From Methylobacterium sp. Leaf91 (lineage in GTDB: Bacteria > Pseudomonadota > Alphaproteobacteria > Rhizobiales > Beijerinckiaceae), in NCBI RefSeq assembly GCF_001422815.1, contig NZ_LMMP01000023.1, positions 1 to 49,206 on the forward strand: 49,206 nucleotides of DNA. Reading direction: 5' to 3'. Shown here piece by piece: positions 44,397 to 49,206 of the stretch (its first letter is position 1; the number at the start of each line of letters is the position of its first letter). The notes under the pieces are model-generated. The model did no database searches. It saw nothing but the letters and a program-made list of their open reading frames with translations, and was not told the DNA's origin. The translations under genes were made by a program, and so were the position numbers.

Positions 44397-45902
44397 ATGA
44401 AACTTCGCAATGCCCTTGCGCTCGGGATGGGAGGCGCCGCGCTGGCCCTCCTGTTCGTCGAGCCATCCCTCGCACAGTCGCCGACGCCAGAAGTCGTCTC
44501 GGCCCCGGCTGCCGCCGCACCCGTTCCGAACAAGGGCGACACCGCCTGGGTGATGATCTCGGCGGTCCTGGTGCTGCTGATGACGGTGCCCGGCCTGGCG
44601 CTGTTCTACGGCGGCCTCGTGCGCACCAAGAACATGCTCTCGATCCTGACGCAGGTCTTCGCCATCGCGGCGGTCGTCAGCCTTCTGTGGGTCGCCTTCG
44701 GCTACAGCATGGCCTTCACCAATGGCGGCGGTCTCAACGACTTCGTCGGCGGCTTCTCCAAGGTCTTCCTGAAGGGGGTCGATCCGTCCACCACCGTGGC
44801 GACCTTCTCCAACGGCGTCGTGATCCCCGAATACGTCTACATCTGCTTCCAGATGACGTTCGCGATGATCACGCCCGGCCTCATCGTCGGTGCCTTCGCC
44901 GAGCGGATGAAGTTCTCGGCCCTGCTCGTGTTCTCCATCCTGTGGGTCACGCTGATCTACTTCCCGATGGCTCACATGGTCTGGTACTGGGGTGGTCCGG
45001 ACGTCGTCGGCGATGCGGCCAAGGCTCTTGCGGCCGCGACCGACGATGCCTCGAAGGCAACCGCTCAGGCTGCCCTGGACGCCGTCAACGCCGATGCCGG
45101 AATGCTCTTCAAGTGGGGCGCCCTCGACTTCGCCGGCGGCACCGTCGTGCACATCAATGCGGGCATCGCCGGCTTCGTCGGCTGCCTGATGCTCGGCAAG
45201 CGTATCGGCTACGGCCGTGACCTGCTCGCCCCGCATTCGCTGACCATGACCACGATCGGCGCTTCGCTGCTCTGGGTCGGCTGGTTCGGCTTCAACGTCG
45301 GTTCCAACCTCGAAGCCAACGGCTCGGCCGGTCTGGCCATGATCAACACCTTCGTCGCCACCGCCGCCGCCGCCGTCTCCTGGCTGTTCGTCGAGTGGAT
45401 GCTGAAGGGCAAGCCCTCTCTCCTGGGCATGCTCTCGGGCGCCATTGCCGGCCTCGTCGCCGTCACGCCCGCTGCCGGCTTCGCCGGCCCGATGGGATCG
45501 ATCGTCCTCGGCTTCGTCGCCGGCGGCGCCTGCTTCATCATGTGCTCCACCGTCAAGAACGCCCTCGGCTACGACGATTCGCTCGACGTCTTCGGCGTCC
45601 ACTGCATCGGCGGCATCCTCGGCGCCCTGGCCACCGGTATCCTTGTGAGCCCGGACCTCGGCGGCGTCGGCATCCCCGACTACACCAGCAAGCCCGGCGA
45701 ACTGGTTGTGGGCGCCTACGATATGGCGGCCCAGCTCCTCGCCCAAGGTAAGGCCGTCGGCTTCACCATCCTGTGGTCCGCCATCGGCTCCGCCATCCTG
45801 TACAAGCTCGTCGACCTGACCATCGGTCTGCGCGTGACCCAGGACGAAGAGCGCGAAGGCCTCGACATCGCCGATCACGGCGAGCGCGCCTACAACTACT
45901 GA
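44397..45902 (+). CDS. amtB: Ammonium transporter AmtB
   Basis: Trimeric inner-membrane ammonium channel. The protein has 501 residues with a cleavable signal peptide (about 1-24), an Ala/Pro N-terminal segment and 11 predicted helices. Pore residues are in MAHMVWYWGG (first His of the pair) and DVFGVHCIGGILGAL (second His). It contains an Ala/Asp-rich stretch of about 35 residues (GDAAKALAAATDDASKATAQ and beyond) in a loop preceding KWGALDFAGGTVVHIN, absent from the E. coli form. Regulated by GlnK in complex. Confidence 0.96.
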   Translation: MKLRNALALGMGGAALALLFVEPSLAQSPTPEVVSAPAAAAPVPNKGDTAWVMISAVLVLLMTVPGLALFYGGLVRTKNMLSILTQVFAIAAVVSLLWVAFGYSMAFTNGGGLNDFVGGFSKVFLKGVDPSTTVATFSNGVVIPEYVYICFQMTFAMITPGLIVGAFAERMKFSALLVFSILWVTLIYFPMAHMVWYWGGPDVVGDAAKALAAATDDASKATAQAALDAVNADAGMLFKWGALDFAGGTVVHINAGIAGFVGCLMLGKRIGYGRDLLAPHSLTMTTIGASLLWVGWFGFNVGSNLEANGSAGLAMINTFVATAAAAVSWLFVEWMLKGKPSLLGMLSGAIAGLVAVTPAAGFAGPMGSIVLGFVAGGACFIMCSTVKNALGYDDSLDVFGVHCIGGILGALATGILVSPDLGGVGIPDYTSKPGELVVGAYDMAAQLLAQGKAVGFTILWSAIGSAILYKLVDLTIGLRVTQDEEREGLDIADHGERAYNY

Positions 45903-45933
45903 TCCTGCTCTAGCGCGATCTCACCGCACCGAG

Positions 45934-45966
45934 AGGCCCCGGTCGCCATGCGACCGGGGCCTTTTT
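45934..45966 (+). terminator. Rho-independent terminator of amtB
   Basis: Twelve-base-pair stem (45934-45945 with 45951-45962) with loop CCATG, followed by a T-run, 31 bases after the amtB stop. Confidence 0.9.
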
Positions 45967-46198
45967 CATGGCCGTGAAGGCCCGCGAAGAGGCATCGACC
46001 GCCCCTCGGTATACGGGCAGGGCCGGCTCACCCCGCCGGACTGGGGCGAGAATGTGATGCAAATGCAACATCCCGATGGCAAGTCCCGCCAGAAGCCGTA
46101 TTTGCCTATTTGCTGGGCAATTGCATCAAAGTTAGTTTTGCGAAGATCGGCGGGATTGGGCAACTTGGCTCTCACAGAATAACTGGGGCTGAACTCTA

Positions 46199-47155
46199 AT
46201 GACACTGAAGCTGACTTCACTGGGGACTGCCGCTTCCCTCGCCGCGTTCCTGAGCGTTGGCAGCGTCAACGCCGCCGACCTTGCCGCTCCGAAGGTCATG
46301 CCGGTCGAGGCGAAGGTCGCCGACCCGCTGATCGGCTTCTCGTTCGGCTCGCGCTACCAGACGGACTACAACTTCCGCGGTGTGTCGCAGTCGAACCGCC
46401 AGGGCAGCTACCAGTCCTTCTTCGAGGCCCAGTATTTCGGCGGCTTCGCCTATACCGGCCTCGCCACCTACCAGACCCGCCTGCCCACGCAGCCGGACAT
46501 GGAGTTCGATCTCGCCGCCGGTATCCGTCCGACCTTCGACAAGTTCACCCTCGATCTCGGCGTGCTCTACTACTTCTACCCGAACGAGAAGCGCCTGCTC
46601 GGCCCCGGCGGCGCGTTCCTGACCACCGCCAACACCGACTTCATGGAATATGCCGCCAAGGGCACCTGGGCAGCGTCGGATGCGCTGACCCTCGGCCTCA
46701 ACGTGTTCTTCTCGCCGAACTTCCTCGGCCAGCACGCCAACGGCACCTACACCTCGGGTACCGCCGCCTACACCCTGCCGGCGAACTGGTTCTCGTTCCT
46801 TCCCGAGGCCTATTCGGGCGGCTTCTCGCTCTCGTCCGAGCTGGGCTACTACTTCCTGACCGCTGCCAAGACCTCGGCCACCGGCCAGACCGCGTTCAAC
46901 CTGCCGAGCTACCTCTACGGCAACGTCGGCCTGTCCTACACCTACAAGAACATCGTCCTCGACGTTCGCTACCACAACACCAACCTGAGCAAGACCGACT
47001 GCTTCAACTTCACCGGCGACTACCGCGGCTTCAACAACGGCGGAACCTCCAAGTGGTGTGGCGATGCCGTCATCGGCTCGATCACCTTCCAGACGTCGAC
47101 TGCAGCTCCTGGCATCTATGCCGAGCCGGGCGGCCTCCTGAACCTCTTCCGCTAA
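46199..47155 (+). CDS. TorF-family putative outer-membrane porin
   Basis: Outer-membrane beta-barrel of 318 residues. Signal peptide (1-25, ending VNA) precedes IGFSFGSRYQTDYNFRGVSQS and alternating hydrophobic strands of the TorF (Gcw_chp) family, which has no settled substrate. Position behind glnK-amtB suggests expression under nitrogen limitation, although the amtB terminator and the 233 bases between argue for a separate promoter. Two Cys (CFNF, KWCGD) near the C-terminus may form a disulfide. Confidence 0.88.
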   Translation: MTLKLTSLGTAASLAAFLSVGSVNAADLAAPKVMPVEAKVADPLIGFSFGSRYQTDYNFRGVSQSNRQGSYQSFFEAQYFGGFAYTGLATYQTRLPTQPDMEFDLAAGIRPTFDKFTLDLGVLYYFYPNEKRLLGPGGAFLTTANTDFMEYAAKGTWAASDALTLGLNVFFSPNFLGQHANGTYTSGTAAYTLPANWFSFLPEAYSGGFSLSSELGYYFLTAAKTSATGQTAFNLPSYLYGNVGLSYTYKNIVLDVRYHNTNLSKTDCFNFTGDYRGFNNGGTSKWCGDAVIGSITFQTSTAAPGIYAEPGGLLNLFR

Positions 47156-47180
47156 GCCCCAAGCTCAGCGACGGACAAAG

Positions 47181-47210
47181 AAGGCCCCGGAGCGATCCGG
47201 GGCCTTTCTT
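47181..47210 (+). terminator. Rho-independent terminator of the porin gene
   Basis: Eleven-base-pair stem AAGGCCCCGGA/TCCGGGGCCTT with loop GCGA, followed by TCTT. It lies 25 bases after the stop. Confidence 0.88.
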
Positions 47211-47368
47211 CGTTGGCGGCGCGGATGAATTCCGGCAAGGCGCGTCGTGACAGTGCATGAAAGCACGGACATCTGTACGCACCGCGCTAACGATCTCTAA
47301 GCCTTAAACAGCCGTTAACTCGGTCGCCATAGCGTTACCGGATCGTTTCTCCCTGCGTCTGGTCCCGT

Positions 47369-49206
47369 ATGCGCTCGCTCCGCCGTTCCGCATCGCCTTA
47401 CGACACCTTCGTCGACAGCTTTCGGCCATTTTTGGCCAAGCGGATGACGGAGATGGGCGGTCTCATCCTCTTTGCCGGCGCGACCGCGCTCACGGTCGCT
47501 CTGGCGACCTGGTCCATCGACGATCCGAGCATCAACCACGCCACCGATCATGCCGCGCACAACGTGCTCGGCACCGGCGGTGCGGTGGTGTCGGACCTCG
47601 CGATGCAGCTCCTCGGTCTGGGCTCTCTCGCTTTCGCCCTGCCGCCCGCCTTCTGGGGCGTGCAGCTGATGCGATCGCGCGAATTACCCCGGGGCGGGCT
47701 GCGGCTCACCCTCTGGATCATCGGATTCTTTGCCGCGAGCGCGGTGGCGAGCGCTCTACCGCCCACCGCCCGCTGGCCTCTTCCCACCGGTCTCGGCGGG
47801 GTGGCGGGCGATGCCCTGATCCATACCGCGCGACTCATCGTCGGCGCCATCGCGTCGCCGGCGGCTGCCCTCGTGGGCTTCGCCTTCGCGGCCGTAGCGA
47901 TCCTCTGCCTCACGGGTGCCTGCCGCGCCGGAGCGGAGCCGGAGGAGGAGCCCTACGATCAGCCCCTTCCGTCCGCGTCCAACCAGCGTCCGCCATCCTC
48001 GGCACGGCATGACGGCCGCTATGAGGAGGACGAGCCGAGCCTCGGCATCGTCTCCCTCGGCACCCTGGCGCATCTCCTCATGGGCGGCCGGACCGCCCTC
48101 GCCAGGCGCATCGCCGAATGGCGTGCCGAAAGGGCGGCGGCGGCCACGGACCTCGCCTATGCGGGCGCCTCGCCGGCTCTGGCCGCGCGCCGCGCGTTCT
48201 CGGATGGAGACGACGCGCCCTGGTCGACCCACGCACCGCAGGAGATGGGAAACCCGGCGAGAGGCGATGCCGCCTCGGCGCGTCGCGAGCCGGTCTTCGA
48301 GCCGCAGCCCGTGGCGGAGCCCCGGCCGGTGACACGCCGGCCCCTCCCGGAGCCGATCCTGCACGACGACGAGCCGGATGATGGCGGCGAGGAGTTCTAT
48401 GCGTCCGAGGAACCGGCCGCGTCTGTGCCGCCCCCGCGCTCCCGCGTCGCCCCTGTGGCACCGTCTCCCGCTCCGGCGCCGATCCGGCGCGCGCCCGTCG
48501 CCCAGAACTATGGCGCGGAGAGCTACGCCCATCCGGCTCTCGAATTGCTCGCCGAAGCACCGAGCCTGTCCCTGGCGAGCCAGGTCTCGACGGAAGCCCT
48601 GGAGCAGAACGCGACCCTGCTCGAGGCGACGCTCAGCGATTTCGGCGTGCGCGGCGACATCCTCGCCGTCCGCCCCGGCCCGGTGGTCACGCTCTACGAA
48701 CTAGAGCCGGCCCCCGGCACCAAGTCGAGCCGCGTGATCTCGCTCTCGGACGACATCGCCCGCTCCATGTCGGCGGTCTCGGCTCGCGTGGCGGTCGTTC
48801 CCGGCCGCAACGCCATCGGCATCGAACTGCCCAATGCCAGGCGCGAGACCGTGTATCTGCGCGAGCTTCTCGCTTCGGCGGATTTCGTCGAGACGAAGCA
48901 GAGCCTCGCTTTGTGCCTCGGCAAGAATATCGGCGGTGAGCCGATCATCGCCGATCTCGCCAAGATGCCCCACCTGCTCGTCGCCGGCACCACCGGCTCC
49001 GGCAAGTCGGTGGCCATCAACACGATGATCCTGTCGCTCCTCTACCGGATGAAGCCGGAAGAGTGCCGCCTGATCATGGTCGACCCGAAGATGCTGGAAC
49101 TCTCCGTCTATGACGGCATCCCGCACCTGCTCTCCCCCGTCGTCACCGACCCGAAGAAGGCGGTCATCGCCCTCAAATGGGCCGTGCGCGAGATGGAAGA
49201 GCGCTA
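47369..49206 (+). CDS. ftsK: DNA translocase FtsK, truncated by the window end
   Basis: Septal motor that pumps DNA and resolves chromosome dimers at division. The frame runs open from ATG 47369 to the window end (612 full codons). N-terminus: [18 protein letters not shown], then four predicted helices (about 28-50, 75-98, 110-128 and 150-185). A Pro/Glu-rich linker (about 190-390) leads to the translocase alpha/beta domain, with Walker A GTTGSGKS at about 540-547 (Lys546) and [12 protein letters not shown] after it. Walker B and the gamma DNA-reading domain lie beyond the window. Confidence 0.96.
   Translation, partial: MRSLRRSASPYDTFVDSFRPFLAKRMTEMGGLILFAGATALTVALATWSIDDPSINHATDHAAHNVLGTGGAVVSDLAMQLLGLGSLAFALPPAFWGVQLMRSRELPRGGLRLTLWIIGFFAASAVASALPPTARWPLPTGLGGVAGDALIHTARLIVGAIASPAAALVGFAFAAVAILCLTGACRAGAEPEEEPYDQPLPSASNQRPPSSARHDGRYEEDEPSLGIVSLGTLAHLLMGGRTALARRIAEWRAERAAAATDLAYAGASPALAARRAFSDGDDAPWSTHAPQEMGNPARGDAASARREPVFEPQPVAEPRPVTRRPLPEPILHDDEPDDGGEEFYASEEPAASVPPPRSRVAPVAPSPAPAPIRRAPVAQNYGAESYAHPALELLAEAPSLSLASQVSTEALEQNATLLEATLSDFGVRGDILAVRPGPVVTLYELEPAPGTKSSRVISLSDDIARSMSAVSARVAVVPGRNAIGIELPNARRETVYLRELLASADFVETKQSLALCLGKNIGGEPIIADLAKMPHLLVAGTTGSGKSVAINTMILSLLYRMKPEECRLIMVDPKMLELSVYDGIPHLLSPVVTDPKKAVIALKWAVREMEER

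Noticed and set aside
44187..45878. 563-codon open frame opposite amtB
   Set aside because: Composition is Gly/Asp/Glu/His-rich as expected from the complement of a GC-rich gene; amtB is certain.

Overview
The window is GC-rich, densely coded chromosomal DNA of an alphaproteobacterium, most likely a Hyphomicrobiales member close to Methylobacterium/Methylorubrum. That placement is inferred from gene content and style, not from a database search. The pointers are an RNase E with a long acidic insertion in its S1 domain, the order nrdR-ribD-ribE-ribH-nusB-thiL, a CycM-type anchored cytochrome c, paired yejA genes before yejB, glnK-amtB-torF, an IS630 element with a frameshifted transposase, and large palindromic intergenic repeats. 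The window opens inside the IS630 copy and closes inside ftsK. No tRNA, rRNA, CRISPR array or prophage was seen.

Layout. (1) 1-1155: IS630 element on the minus strand whose right end is tandemly duplicated. (2) 1263-8885: rne (minus), a 738-base divergent gap, then two cell-wall genes, amiC and the class A penicillin-binding protein mrcA. (3) 9034-12738, minus strand: a copper-handling module of a DUF2946 protein, a YcnI-PCuAC fusion chaperone and a TonB-dependent receptor. (4) 12995-14293: an L,D-transpeptidase. (5) 14724-20686: glyA, then the nrdR-ribD-ribE-ribH-nusB-thiL run (nucleotide-reduction control, riboflavin synthesis, antitermination, thiamine diphosphate synthesis). (6) 20971-28134: a MoxR ATPase, a DUF58 protein, a BatA/DUF4159 membrane protein and a von Willebrand-type membrane protein. 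(7) 28299-33684, minus: two YejA-type binding proteins (one Sec, one Tat signal), the permease YejB and a GNAT acetyltransferase; yejE and yejF are absent. (8) 34154-36462, minus: an FMN alpha-hydroxyacid dehydrogenase with a Tat-like leader and an internal heme c motif, and an anchored cytochrome c upstream. (9) 36703-43686: kdsB, pheA, a tyrosine-phosphatase-like gene, a GNAT gene, a small membrane protein, ppa, a UbiH-like monooxygenase and tesB. (10) 43970-47155: glnK, amtB and a TorF-type porin. (11) 47369 to the end: ftsK, truncated by the window edge.

Most genes are housekeeping. The most unusual content is the extracytoplasmic hydroxyacid dehydrogenase with a CxxCH motif in its catalytic barrel, lying beside a membrane-anchored cytochrome c (a possible single-chain flavocytochrome). 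Next are the fused copper chaperone module, the incomplete Yej transporter with an acetyltransferase in place of its other subunits, and a family of cloverleaf-like palindromes found at three intergenic sites.
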